NCBI RefSeq assembly: GCF_011764545.1
Contig: NZ_AP022870.1
Location: forward strand, 6,950,001 to 7,014,000
Length of the DNA stretch: 64,000 nt
Source of the DNA: Phytohabitans flavus
GTDB lineage: Bacteria > Actinomycetota > Actinomycetes > Mycobacteriales > Micromonosporaceae
Reading direction: 5' to 3'
The translations under genes and the position numbers were made by a program. This document shows, piece by piece, positions 1 through 8,561 of the stretch. Below the pieces are notes generated by a model. That model did no database searches, had not been told where the DNA came from, and saw only the letters and a list, made by a program, of their open reading frames with translations. How positions within the stretch are numbered: position 1 is the first letter of the stretch; each line of letters starts with the position of its first letter.

Positions 1-2
1 AC

Positions 3-536
3 CTGGCGCTGACGTCGGAGGCGTTCGCGCACGAGCTGGCCGCGGTGTCGCTGCGCTACTTCAACGTCGCCGGCGCCTACCTGCGCCCGGGAGTGTCGAT
101 CGGCGAGCGGCACGACCCGGAGACCCACCTGATCCCGATCGCATTGCAGGTGGTCTCCGGCAAGCGGGACAAGCTCCAGCTCTTCGGCGACGACTACCCC
201 ACCGACGACGGCACCTGCGTGCGCGACTACATCCACGTCGAGGACCTGGCCCGGGCCCACCTGCTCGCGCTGGAAGGCGCGACGCCCGGCGAACACAAGA
301 TCTACAACCTCGGCAGCGGTACCGGCTTCTCCAACCGCCAGGTGGTCGAAGTGGTCCGCGAGGTGACCGGCCACCCGCTCCCGGTCGAGATCGCGCCCCG
401 CCGCTCCGGCGACCCGGCGGCGCTGGTGGCCTCCTCCGAGCTGGCCCGCCAGGAGCTGGGTTGGACGCCGGTCAAGACGACGCTGCGCGACATGGTCTCC
501 GACGCGTGGGCGTTCTACAGCGAGCACGTCTCGTGA
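3..536 (+). CDS. galE: UDP-glucose 4-epimerase, C-terminal part (5' end outside window)
   Basis: C-terminal 177 residues of an NAD-dependent short-chain epimerase that interconverts UDP-glucose and UDP-galactose in the cytoplasm (Leloir pathway). The frame is open from base 3, so the gene begins upstream of the window. Diagnostic stretches are SLRYFNVAGAY, HLIPIALQV, the loop CVRDYIHVEDLARAHLLAL and YNLGSGTGFS, all typical of the GalE substrate-binding half. The N-terminal Rossmann glycine motif and the YxxxK catalytic pair are not visible because they lie before base 1. The stop overlaps the GTG start of galK, so the two are probably translationally coupled. Confidence 0.93.
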   Translation: MALTSEAFAHELAAVSLRYFNVAGAYLRPGVSIGERHDPETHLIPIALQVVSGKRDKLQLFGDDYPTDDGTCVRDYIHVEDLARAHLLALEGATPGEHKIYNLGSGTGFSNRQVVEVVREVTGHPLPVEIAPRRSGDPAALVASSELARQELGWTPVKTTLRDMVSDAWAFYSEHVS

Positions 537-1636
537 AGCAGTTCGTCGCGGCCTACGGCACCGAGCCCGACGGTGTGTGGGCCGCGCCCGGTCGGGTCAA
601 CCTGATCGGCGAGCACACCGACTACAACGACGGCTTCGTGCTCCCGTTCGCGCTCCCGCAGCGTACGGTGGTGGCCGCGTCCAGGTCGGACACTCCGGAG
701 TGGACAGTCTGGTCCGAGCAGGCGGACGAGCAGATCACGTTCGACCTGTCCAACCGCGTCTCAGGCTGGGGGGCGTACGTCGCCGGCGTGGTCTGGGTCC
801 TGCGCGAGGCCGGCTTCGACGTGCCCGGCGCGCGCGTGGTGATCACGTCCGATGTCCCGCTGGGCGCCGGCCTGTCGTCGTCGGCCGCGCTGGAGTCCGC
901 CGTGCTCACCGCGCTCGTCGACCTCGGCGGCCTCGACCTGCCGGTGGACGAGCGACCGGCGCTGGCCCAGCGCGCGGAGAACGACTACGCCGGCATGCCC
1001 TGCGGGATCATGGACCAGTCGGCGTCGATCCGGTCTCGGGAGGGGCACGCGCTGTTCCTCGACTGCCGGTCGCTGGAGGTCGAGCACATCCCGTTCGACG
1101 TGGCGGCGGCCGGGCTCGCGGTGCTGGTCATCGACACGAAGGCGCCGCACAGGCACGTCACAGGTGAGTACGCCGCGCGCCGCGCCACCTGCGAGGAGGC
1201 CGCCCGGGCCCTGGGCGTACCCGCCCTGCGCGACGCGACGCTCTCGATGGTGGCGGAGCTGGCCGACCCGGTACAGCAGCGGCGCGCGCGGCACGTGGTC
1301 ACCGAGGACCAGCGCGTACTCGACACGGTGGCTCTGCTGCGCGAGGGCCGGGTACGCGAGATCGGCCCCCTGATGACCGCCTCGCACACCTCGATGCGCG
1401 ACGACTTCGAGATCACGGTGCCCGAGGTCGATACCGCGGTCGAGGCGGCCCTGTCCGCCGGCGCGTACGGCGCCCGGATGACCGGCGGCGGCTTCGGCGG
1501 CTGCGTGCTCGCGCTTGTCGACTCCGACGCGACGGACAAGGTGGCCAGTGCGGTCGCCGAGGCTTTCGCCGCCCGCGGCTACATCCCGCCCGAGCCGTTT
1601 GTCGCCGTCCCCGGCCCGGGAGCGGTCCGCCTGTAG
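533..1636 (+). CDS. galK: Galactokinase
   Basis: 367-residue GHMP-family kinase that phosphorylates galactose at C1 with ATP, feeding the Leloir pathway. The galactokinase signature GRVNLIGEHTDYNDGFVLP lies near residue 20, the phosphate-binding GAGLSSSAALE near residue 110, and the C-terminal GHMP glycine motif MTGGGFGGC near residue 325. The GTG start at 533 is preferred because it overlaps the galE stop and places the signature at the usual distance; the open frame runs further upstream inside galE but that part is not galactokinase-like. Length is normal for the family. It is convergent with cysN. Confidence 0.93.
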   Translation: MKQFVAAYGTEPDGVWAAPGRVNLIGEHTDYNDGFVLPFALPQRTVVAASRSDTPEWTVWSEQADEQITFDLSNRVSGWGAYVAGVVWVLREAGFDVPGARVVITSDVPLGAGLSSSAALESAVLTALVDLGGLDLPVDERPALAQRAENDYAGMPCGIMDQSASIRSREGHALFLDCRSLEVEHIPFDVAAAGLAVLVIDTKAPHRHVTGEYAARRATCEEAARALGVPALRDATLSMVAELADPVQQRRARHVVTEDQRVLDTVALLREGRVREIGPLMTASHTSMRDDFEITVPEVDTAVEAALSAGAYGARMTGGGFGGCVLALVDSDATDKVASAVAEAFAARGYIPPEPFVAVPGPGAVRL

Positions 1637-1650
1637 CTGCGCCCACTCAG

Positions 1651-1674
1651 CCTGGGTGCGCACGCGCACCCGGG
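1651..1674 (+). terminator. Stem-loop after galK
   Basis: Ten-base-pair stem (one G-T pair) with a CACG loop, 14 bases after the galK stop, in the convergent galK/cysN gap. There is no T tract, so it is an intrinsic-type hairpin of the kind common in high-GC actinomycetes and could serve either strand. Confidence 0.5.
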
Positions 1675-1685
1675 CGCGATGGGTT

Positions 1686-1755
1686 GTGAACCGCGGAGGG
1701 TGAGGCCGCGGGAGCAGCGGTCTGGACCACCGCGGACATCGCGGTAGCTCAGATC
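1686..1755 (-). repeat. Dispersed repeat, copy 1 (3'-flank of cysN)
   Basis: About 70 bases that recur, with roughly 80-90% identity by eye, at 47670-47743 (opposite strand) and 48424-48488 (same strand orientation as here). Read on the minus strand it starts GAGCTACCGCG and ends near CCTCCGCGGTTCAC, with the GC-rich core CCGCTGCTCCCGCGGCCTCA. It begins 3 bases after the cysN stop. No protein is implied; it is a non-coding dispersed element. Confidence 0.75.
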
Positions 1756-1757
1756 CT

Positions 1758-3041
1758 CTAAGCCGTCTCGATGATCATGGCGGCGCCGACCGTGCGGTTG
1801 GTGGTCTCGTCGATGAGGATGAAGCCGCCGGTGGTGCGGTTGCGGCGGTATTCGTCGGCGAGCAGGGGCAGGGTCGTGCGGATGCGGATGCGGCCGATCT
1901 CGTTGAGGGTGAGTTGGGTGGCGCTTTCGTCGCGGTGCAGTGAGTTGACGTCGAGCCGGTACTGAAGGCCGCGGACGACGGCGCGGGCCGCGCGAGTGGT
2001 GTGCTTGACCGCGTACTTTCCGCCGACCGTCAGCGGGCGGGTCTCGTCCATCCAGCAGACCATCGCTTCGATGTCCTGACCGACGGATGGTGCGTTGTGC
2101 GGGCGGCAGATCATGTCGCCGCGGGAGATGTCGATCTCGTCTTCGAGGCGGACCGTGACGGACATCGGCGGGTACGCCTCGGTGACCGGGCCGTCCGCTG
2201 TCTCGATCGCGGCGATCCGGCTGGTAAAGCCGGACGGCAGCACCATCACCTCGTCACCGGGCTTGAGCACACCCGAGGCGACCTGCCCGGCATACCCGCG
2301 GTAGTCAGTGATCGTGGTCGACTGGGGGCGGATCACGTACTGCACCGGAAACCGCACGTCGACAAGGTTGCGGTCGGAGGCGATGTGCACATGCTCCAGG
2401 TGGTGCAGCAGCGACGGCCCCTCGTACCACGGGGTCTTCTCCGACCGGGACACGATGTTGTCGCCGTGCAGCGCGGAGATCGGGATGACCGTCAGGTCCG
2501 GCGCCTCCAGCTTCGCCGCGAACGAGGTGAACTCGTCCGCGATCCGCTCGTAGACCTCCTGCGACCAGTCGACCAGGTCCATCTTGTTCACACACAGCAC
2601 CACGTGCGGGACGCGCAGCAGCGAGCACAGGAACGCGTGCCGCCGCGACTGCTCCACCAAACCCTTGCGCGCGTCGACCAGGATCAACGCCAGATCGGCG
2701 GTCGACGCCCCGGTCACCATGTTCCGCGTGTACTGAATGTGCCCCGGCGTGTCCGCGATGATGAACTTACGCCGCGGCGTCGCGAAGTAGCGGTAGGCCA
2801 CATCGATCGTGATGCCCTGCTCCCGCTCCGCCCGCAGGCCGTCGGTTAGCAGCGCCAGGTTGGTGTACTCATCGCCGCGGGCCAGGCTGACCGCCTCGAC
2901 CGCGGCAAGCTGGTCGGTGAACAGCGACTTGGTGTCGTACAGCAGCCGCCCGATCAGGGTGGACTTGCCGTCGTCGACCGACCCGGCGGTCGCGAACCGG
3001 AGCAGGTCCATCGTGCGCGGCTCCAACACGGGCGCGGTCAT
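1758..3041 (-). CDS. cysN: Sulfate adenylyltransferase subunit 1 (GTPase)
   Basis: 427-residue EF-Tu-like GTPase subunit of ATP sulfurylase, which with CysD converts sulfate and ATP to adenosine 5'-phosphosulfate. The P-loop GSVDDGKSTLIGRLLYDTK is near residue 16, followed by ADTPGH (G3) and VNKMDLVDW (G4). The length fits CysN alone, without the fused CysC (APS kinase) domain found in some NodQ-type proteins. The ATG start overlaps the cysD stop by one base (TGATG). The 3' end abuts dispersed-repeat copy 1. Confidence 0.95.
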   Translation of the reverse strand: MTAPVLEPRTMDLLRFATAGSVDDGKSTLIGRLLYDTKSLFTDQLAAVEAVSLARGDEYTNLALLTDGLRAEREQGITIDVAYRYFATPRRKFIIADTPGHIQYTRNMVTGASTADLALILVDARKGLVEQSRRHAFLCSLLRVPHVVLCVNKMDLVDWSQEVYERIADEFTSFAAKLEAPDLTVIPISALHGDNIVSRSEKTPWYEGPSLLHHLEHVHIASDRNLVDVRFPVQYVIRPQSTTITDYRGYAGQVASGVLKPGDEVMVLPSGFTSRIAAIETADGPVTEAYPPMSVTVRLEDEIDISRGDMICRPHNAPSVGQDIEAMVCWMDETRPLTVGGKYAVKHTTRAARAVVRGLQYRLDVNSLHRDESATQLTLNEIGRIRIRTTLPLLADEYRRNRTTGGFILIDETTNRTVGAAMIIETA

Positions 3042-3952
3042 CAGAAGTAGCCCTCCCGCTTACGGTCTTCCATCGCGGCCTCACTGACCCGGTCATCGCC
3101 GCGGGTGGCGCCGCGCTCGGTGATCCGGGTGGCGGCGACCTCCTCGATCACCTTCTCCACCGTGTCCGCGACCGAGCGGACAGCGGCGGTGCAGGAGGCG
3201 TCACCGACCGTGCGGTAGCGCACTGTCTCCACGAATGGGGTCTCGTCGGCGCGGGCGGCGAAGAACTCATTCACCCCGTACAACATGCCGTCGCGCTCGA
3301 CGACCTCACGCTCGTGCGCGTAGTAGATCTCCGGCAGCGCTAGGCCCTCGGCGGCGATGTAGTGCCACACGTCCAGCTCGGTCCAGTTTGACAGCGGGAA
3401 GACGCGGATCGACTCGCCCGGGTGGTGCCGCCCGTTGTAGAGGGACCACAGCTCGGGGCGCTGGTTCTTCGGATCCCACTGGCCGAAGTCGTCGCGGAAG
3501 CTGAACACCCGCTCCTTGGCCCGCGCCTTCTCCTCGTCCCGCCGAGCACCGCCGAACAGCGCATCAAACCGGTACTTCTCCACCGCCGAGAGCAGCACCG
3601 GCGTCTGGATCCGATTCCGGGTACCGTCCGCCGGCTCGCGCACCAGCCCGGCCTCGAGCGCCTCGGGCACGCTCGCGACGACAAGCTGTAGGCCCAGGTG
3701 GGCGACGCGGCGATCCCGGTACTCGAGCACCTCGGGGAAGTTGTGCCCCGTGTCGACGTGCATCACCGGGAACGGGATCCGCGCGGGCGCGAACGCCTTC
3801 TCCGCCAACCGCAGCATCACGATCGAGTCCTTGCCGCCGGAGAACAGCAACACCGGCCGCTCCAACTCGGCGACAACCTCGCGCATGATGAAGATGCTCT
3901 CGGCTTCGAGAGCGGCCAGGTGCGAGACCCGGTACCGCGACGTCTGGCTCAT
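3041..3952 (-). CDS. cysD: Sulfate adenylyltransferase subunit 2
   Basis: 303-residue PP-loop (PAPS reductase/ATP pyrophosphatase) family subunit that performs adenylyl transfer to sulfate in complex with the CysN GTPase. The PP-loop LLFSGGKDSIVMLRLAEKAF is near residue 40; PVMHVDTGHNFPEVLE and the conserved GARRDEEKARAKERVFS follow, with WTELDVWHYI further on. The start at 3952 is chosen over one ten codons upstream because an AGGA sits just before it and the protein begins MSQTSRY as usual. Encoded between cysQ and cysN in a sulfate-assimilation operon. Confidence 0.95.
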   Translation of the reverse strand: MSQTSRYRVSHLAALEAESIFIMREVVAELERPVLLFSGGKDSIVMLRLAEKAFAPARIPFPVMHVDTGHNFPEVLEYRDRRVAHLGLQLVVASVPEALEAGLVREPADGTRNRIQTPVLLSAVEKYRFDALFGGARRDEEKARAKERVFSFRDDFGQWDPKNQRPELWSLYNGRHHPGESIRVFPLSNWTELDVWHYIAAEGLALPEIYYAHEREVVERDGMLYGVNEFFAARADETPFVETVRYRTVGDASCTAAVRSVADTVEKVIEEVAATRITERGATRGDDRVSEAAMEDRKREGYF

Positions 3953-4076
3953 CGCCGTCCTCGCTTCGCTGCGGGCGGCCACGAGACTCGAACGGCGCTG
4001 TGCCTGACGGTTCGCTCGCTACGCTCGCTCACGTTTCCAGACCTTTCCGGTCGGTTAACCCAGGATCACTCTACCT

Positions 4077-4891
4077 TCAGTTGTCGCCGCAGCGCGGCGA
4101 GCAGCCGGGGGCGAGGTCCGTCCGGCACACCAGGAGATCCGGTAGGCGGGGATCCGGCTGATTGTATTTCAGCGCAGAGCCGTCGATTCGGGAAGCGTGC
4201 AGGCCGGTGGCCACGGCCACAGCGACAGGCGCGGCCGAGTCCCACTCGTACTGGCCGCCCGCGTGCAGGTACCCGTCGACGTCACCGCTGATGACCGCGG
4301 CGATCTTGGCGCCGGCGGAGCCCATGGGCACCAGCTCCGCGCTGACCTCCTCGGCGACCGCGCTGAGGAACGCCGGGGGCGGCTGCGACTCGCCGCCAGG
4401 CGCACCGGGCCGCCGCTGGCCGTCGAGACGGGCATCGGCGGGTACGCGGGCGGGTAGTCCGTGCCGAGCACCCGGTCCTGCGCGGGCAGGGCGATCGCGC
4501 CGGCGGCCAGCTTGAGTGGCCCGGTGGCCTGCTTCGACCAGAGCGCGACGTGGACCGCCCAGTCGGCCCGACCCTCTTCGGCGAACTCGCGGGTGCCGTC
4601 GAGCGGATCGATGATCCAGACCCGCTCGGCCTCCAGCCGTGCGGGCGGCTGGGGACCGTCACCCTCGGTCCATGCCTTCCGGGCGTGGTCGTCTTCCTCC
4701 GACAGCACCGCGTCGGCTGGGCGCCACCGCCCAAGCTCGGTGCGGATCAGGTCGTGGGCGAGCTTGTCGCCGGCCGCCTTGAGCGCGGCCGGGTCGGCGT
4801 GACCGCGCTCGGACCGCACCTCGAGCAGCAGCTCACCGGCACGCCCCGCGAGCCACCGAGCGAACGCGCCGTCGACCGCTGGGGGCGCCAT
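4077..4891 (-). CDS. cysQ: 3'(2'),5'-bisphosphate nucleotidase CysQ (frameshifted in this sequence)
   Basis: Inositol-monophosphatase-fold enzyme that hydrolyses PAP to AMP, recycling the by-product of PAPS-dependent sulfation. The first reading frame carries LSEEDDHARKAW and the metal-binding WIIDPLDGTREF; the second (4077-4331) carries GQYEWDSAAPVAVAVATGLH and SALKYNQ, the conserved C-terminal half. They are joined only if one base is added to the five-G run at 4375-4379, giving about 271 residues, a normal CysQ length. The break therefore looks like a sequencing deletion rather than decay. In the operon it precedes cysD, consistent with sulfate-pathway use. Confidence 0.85.
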
Positions 4892-6044
4892 CAGTACGCC
4901 CCGCGGACCGGGCCACCGCTGAAACGGTGCGCGCCATGATGACCAGGTCGAACGACAGGGACCAGTTCTCCACGTACCGCAGGTCCAAGCGGACCGCCTC
5001 CTCCCACGGCAGGTCCGACCTACCGGAAACCTGCCACAACCCGGTCATGCCGGGCTTGACCGCGAGCCGGCGCCGGACGTCGTCCGGGTAGGCCGCCACC
5101 TCCTCCGGCAGCGGCGGGCGCGGGCCCACCAGCGACATCTGGCCGCGTAGCACGTTGAACAACTGCGGCAGCTCGTCGAGCGACAGCCGGCGCAGCCACC
5201 GACCGACGGGCGTCACCCGTGGGTCGTCGCGCACCTTGAAGAGCACACCGTCGTGCTCGTTGAGGTGCCGGATCTCGGCGAGCCGCGCCTCCGCGTCGAG
5301 GTACATGCTGCGGAACTTGTACATCACGAAGGGCTGCCCATCCCGACCCACCCGAACCTGACGGAAGAATACCGGCCCGGCCGAGTCCCGACGAATACGG
5401 ACGGCAAGAGTCAGTAAGACTGGGGCGAAGAACGCGAGCAGCATCGCCGCGCCCACCCGATCGACGATCTCCTTCACGACCCGGGCACCGCCCACCAGCC
5501 GTGGGTGTTCGACGTGCAGCATCGGCAAGCCGTCCACCGGGCGGATCGTCGTGCGGTCGCCCGCGACGTCGACAAGCGCGCTCGCCACGATCAGGTCCAC
5601 CTCGTCGCGCTCCAGCCGCCACGCGAGCCGGCGCAGCGCGTGGCCGTCCAGCTCAGGGCAGGAGAGCACGATCACCGTGTCCGCGGCCGCCGCGTCCACG
5701 GCGTCGGCCACGTCTTCAAACGTGCCGTACATCGGAAGGCCCGCGTCGCCGTCGCCGTCCGCGGGCAGGCAAGCACCCACAACCTCCAAGCCGTGGTACC
5801 GCTCGCGGCGCAACTGGCGGGTGATGTGCACGACCGCCAGCTCGTGCCCCACCACGATCACGCGGCGCAGGCGGGAGCGGGCCACGTGGCGGCCGGGTAC
5901 GCGCCGCAGCGGGCGGGACGGAGGGCGGGACGGCAGCGGCGCGGGGAAGAGGTCTAGCTCGTCGTCGACGTCCCACAGCTGCCGCACCATGCCCCCGGTA
6001 ATCGCGTCTGCCGTGACCAACGCGATGACCGGTCTGGCCGTCAC
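4833..6044 (-). CDS. Polyprenyl-phosphate sugar-1-phosphate transferase (WbaP/WcaJ type), 3' end frameshifted
   Basis: Initiating glycosyltransferase for a cell-surface glycan: it moves a sugar phosphate from a nucleotide sugar to a lipid carrier at the membrane. Residues about 60-200 form a CoA_binding_3-like Rossmann region (RRVIVVGHELAV), then one hydrophobic helix (AAMLLAFFAPVLLTLAVRI), then the catalytic bacterial sugar transferase domain with MYKFRSMY, LSLDELPQLFNVL, MSLVGPRPPLPEEV and KPGMTGLWQVSGRSDL. The four-helix N-terminal bundle of full-length homologues is absent. As written the ORF ends at 4833; adding one G/C to the run at 4899-4902 ends it with SAGAY and a stop at 4891 overlapping cysQ as TGATG, which I think is correct. 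The GTG start overlaps pth. Confidence 0.85.
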   Translation of the reverse strand: MTARPVIALVTADAITGGMVRQLWDVDDELDLFPAPLPSRPPSRPLRRVPGRHVARSRLRRVIVVGHELAVVHITRQLRRERYHGLEVVGACLPADGDGDAGLPMYGTFEDVADAVDAAAADTVIVLSCPELDGHALRRLAWRLERDEVDLIVASALVDVAGDRTTIRPVDGLPMLHVEHPRLVGGARVVKEIVDRVGAAMLLAFFAPVLLTLAVRIRRDSAGPVFFRQVRVGRDGQPFVMYKFRSMYLDAEARLAEIRHLNEHDGVLFKVRDDPRVTPVGRWLRRLSLDELPQLFNVLRGQMSLVGPRPPLPEEVAAYPDDVRRRLAVKPGMTGLWQVSGRSDLPWEEAVRLDLRYVENWSLSFDLVIMARTVSAVARSAGRTDGAPSGRRRVRSVARGACR

Positions 6045-6625
6045 GCCCCATTAAAGGCGTTTTGCGCGACTTCCACACCGCGGGTGACAACCGTTTCGAC
6101 GACGTCAGCCGCCCGGTCGACGAGGAACTCCAACTCCTTACGCTCCGTCGAGGAGAAGTCGGAGAGCACGAAGTCGGCCGGGTCCTGCCGCCCCGGCGGC
6201 CGCCCGATGCCGAAGCGCACCCGCACATAGTCCTTGCCACCCAAGGACTTCGACATCGAACGCAGCCCGTTGTGGCCGCCCTCACCACCGCCGAGCTTGG
6301 CGCGCACCGTGCCGTACCCGAGGTCGAGCTCGTCGTGGACGGCGACGATGTTGCCGAGCGGGATCTTGTAGAACTGGGACAGCGCCGCCACCGGGCCGCC
6401 GGACAGGTTCATGTACGTCAGCGGCTTGGCCAGCACCAGCCGCGGCCCACCCGGTGCCAGGCGCCCCTCGGCGACCTCGGCCACCGCCCGCTTGTGACGG
6501 CTGAAGCGCGCACTCATCCGCCCGGCGAGCAGGTCGGCCACCATGAAGCCCGCGTTGTGCCGGTTACCCGTGTACTCCCGGCCCGGGTTGCCCAGGCCCA
6601 CCACGAGCCAACTGTCGTCCATCAC
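6041..6625 (-). CDS. pth: Peptidyl-tRNA hydrolase
   Basis: 194-residue Pth-family esterase that frees tRNA from peptidyl-tRNAs dropped by stalled ribosomes. Signature WLVVGLGNPGREYTGNRHNAG with the catalytic His of NRHNAGF near residue 25, LAKPLTYMNLSGG, and VHDELDLGYGTVRAK carrying the catalytic Asp region, then GGHNGLRSM. Length is standard. The stop overlaps the GTG start of the sugar transferase by four bases. A T-tailed hairpin lies between this gene and the upstream rplY, so pth expression is probably partly uncoupled from rplY. Confidence 0.95.
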   Translation of the reverse strand: MMDDSWLVVGLGNPGREYTGNRHNAGFMVADLLAGRMSARFSRHKRAVAEVAEGRLAPGGPRLVLAKPLTYMNLSGGPVAALSQFYKIPLGNIVAVHDELDLGYGTVRAKLGGGEGGHNGLRSMSKSLGGKDYVRVRFGIGRPPGRQDPADFVLSDFSSTERKELEFLVDRAADVVETVVTRGVEVAQNAFNGA

Positions 6626-6639
6626 GCTGCCCTCTACGC

Positions 6640-6664
6640 AAAAAAGGGGCCCGTCCGGGCCCCC
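6640..6664 (-). terminator. Intrinsic terminator after rplY
   Basis: On the minus strand a GGGGCCC/GGGCCCC stem with a four-base loop is followed directly by six Ts. This canonical rho-independent terminator sits in the 55-base gap between the rplY stop and the pth start. Confidence 0.8.
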
Positions 6665-6680
6665 TTTATCGCCTGTCGAA

Positions 6681-7334
6681 TCAGGCCGACGCGGCGGCCT
6701 CAGCCGGCTGCTCCTCGGTGGCGGCCTCCTCAGCGGCCTCCTCCTCCGTCTCCTCGGCAGCCGCCGTCTCGCCTTCCAGCTCCTCGGCGCTCGGCGCCAC
6801 CGTGATCAGGGCGATGACCAGCTCGGGGTCGGCGGCCAGCTCGGCGCCGCGCGGCAGCGGGACGTCGGCGGCGGTCACCCGGGAACCGGCCTCCAAGCCC
6901 TCGATCGAGGCTTCGACGTGCTCGGGCAGGTGCAGTGCCTCGGCGGTGAGCGAAAGCGTGGTGCTCTCGGTCACGACCAGCGTGCCGCGGGCAGCCTCGC
7001 CGGTCAGCTGCACCGGAACCTCGACGGTCACCTTCTCACCGCGACGCACGATCAGCAGGTCGACGTGCTCGAAGGTGTCCTTGATCGGGTCACGCTGGAT
7101 CGCCTTGGGCAGGGCGAGCGTGGTGCTGCCTCCCACGATGTCGATCGCGAAGACCTGGTTTATACCGCCGTGGCGGATCGCGGCGGCGAACTCACGAGCG
7201 GGAAGCGCGATGTGCTGCGGCTTCTCGCCATGACCGTAAAGGACGGCGGGCACTTTGCCGGCCCGACGGGTGCGACGGGCACCGCCCTTGCCGAACTCGG
7301 TGCGGGGCTCGGCGCTGATCTTTACCTCGGACAC
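6681..7334 (-). CDS. rplY: Large ribosomal subunit protein bL25 (general stress protein Ctc type)
   Basis: 217-residue two-domain L25/TL5/CTC protein binding 5S rRNA in the large subunit. The N-terminal 5S-binding domain shows EFGKGGARRTRRAGKVPAVLYG and the C-terminal beta domain HVEASIEGLEAGS; the tail from about residue 180 is an Ala/Glu-rich low-complexity extension, usual in actinomycetes. The GTG start at 7334 is chosen because CAGGAG lies seven bases upstream and the protein begins SEVKISAEPR; a longer frame to 7397 has no family resemblance. Confidence 0.94.
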   Translation of the reverse strand: MSEVKISAEPRTEFGKGGARRTRRAGKVPAVLYGHGEKPQHIALPAREFAAAIRHGGINQVFAIDIVGGSTTLALPKAIQRDPIKDTFEHVDLLIVRRGEKVTVEVPVQLTGEAARGTLVVTESTTLSLTAEALHLPEHVEASIEGLEAGSRVTAADVPLPRGAELAADPELVIALITVAPSAEELEGETAAAEETEEEAAEEAATEEQPAEAAASA

Positions 7335-7542
7335 GGGAGTACTCCTGATGTTTCGTCTTGCTGCATGAGGTCGGCGGTGCCGGGCGGGGGCGCGCACGGG
7401 GCAGGGCCCGGAGCACCGCGTCGATCACGGTGCGCCTAGCGGTATGCGCTGTGTCAGCAGCGGCCCGCAGGACACCCTCGCCGTGGCAACCTATCCAGTC
7501 TAGCGGAGCCCATGGCCAAGATTCGCGCCGGGGACTACCCGT

Positions 7543-8523
7543 CTAACTCAATCCGCCAAACAGGGTCGTAACGGAACCGTCATCAAAGACCTCACGAATC
7601 GCTCGCGCGAGCAGCGGCGCGATCGACAGGACCGTGATCTTGTCGAGGCGCTTCTCCGGCGGCAGCGGCAGCGTGTTCGTCAATACGAGCTCGCTGATCC
7701 GGCTGTTCTTGAGCTTTTCTGTAGCCGGGTCGGAGAGCAGCGCGTGCGTCGCGGCCACCACCACGTCGGCGGCGCCCGAGTCGTACAGGATGTCGGCGGC
7801 CCGGGTGATAGTGCCACCCGTATCGATCATGTCGTCGACGATCAGGCAGACCCGCCCCTCGACGTCACCCACGACCCGGTTGGCGACCACCTGGTTGGGC
7901 TTCATCGGGTCACGCGTCTTGTGGATGAACGCCAGCGGGCAGCCGCCCAGCCGGTCGGTCCACCGCTCGGCGACCCGCACCCGGCCCGAGTCCGGTGCCA
8001 CCACGGACAGCGGACGGCCGGCGTACTTGCGCTCCACGTACCCGGCGAGCGTGTCCATCGCGAAGAGGTGGTCGACCGGACCGTCGAAGAAGCCCTGGAT
8101 CTGCGCGGTGTGCAGGTCGACCGTCAGGATCCGGTTGGCCCCCGCGGTCTTGAGCAGGTCGGCCACAAGGCGCGCCGAGATCGGCTCCCGGCCGCGGTGC
8201 TTCTTGTCCTGCCGCGAGTACGGGTAGAACGGCAGCACCACGGTGATCCGCTTGGCCGAGCCACGCTTCAAGGCATCGATCATAAGGAGGGTCTCCATGA
8301 CCCACTTATTGACGCCCTGCGAGATCGACTGAACGACGAACGCGTCCGAGCCACGCACGGACTCCTTGTAGCGCACGAAGATCTCGCCATTCGCGAAGTC
8401 GTACGCATCGGCGGGGGTGGGAGCGACTCCCAAGGCCGCCCCAATCTCGTCGGCAAGCTCCGGAAAACCGCGGCCTGAGAAGAGCATCAGGCTCTTTCGG
8501 TTTTCCGCGACGATACTGCCCAT
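7543..8523 (-). CDS. prs: Ribose-phosphate pyrophosphokinase
   Basis: 326-residue PRPP synthetase making 5-phosphoribosyl-1-pyrophosphate from ribose-5-phosphate and ATP for nucleotide, His and Trp synthesis. Features: FSGRGFPELADEIG at the N-terminus, FYPYSRQDKKHRGREPISAR (ATP-binding flexible loop), VDLHTAQIQGFFDGPVDHL (metal-binding region) and the PRPP loop CLIVDDMIDTGGTI near residue 230. Length is typical. It lies 38 bases after glmU in the same direction, the common actinobacterial glmU-prs pair. Confidence 0.96.
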   Translation of the reverse strand: MGSIVAENRKSLMLFSGRGFPELADEIGAALGVAPTPADAYDFANGEIFVRYKESVRGSDAFVVQSISQGVNKWVMETLLMIDALKRGSAKRITVVLPFYPYSRQDKKHRGREPISARLVADLLKTAGANRILTVDLHTAQIQGFFDGPVDHLFAMDTLAGYVERKYAGRPLSVVAPDSGRVRVAERWTDRLGGCPLAFIHKTRDPMKPNQVVANRVVGDVEGRVCLIVDDMIDTGGTITRAADILYDSGAADVVVAATHALLSDPATEKLKNSRISELVLTNTLPLPPEKRLDKITVLSIAPLLARAIREVFDDGSVTTLFGGLS

Positions 8524-8561
8524 CGGCTATCGCTCCAGTGGGTCGGTTGGGGTCTAACGAG

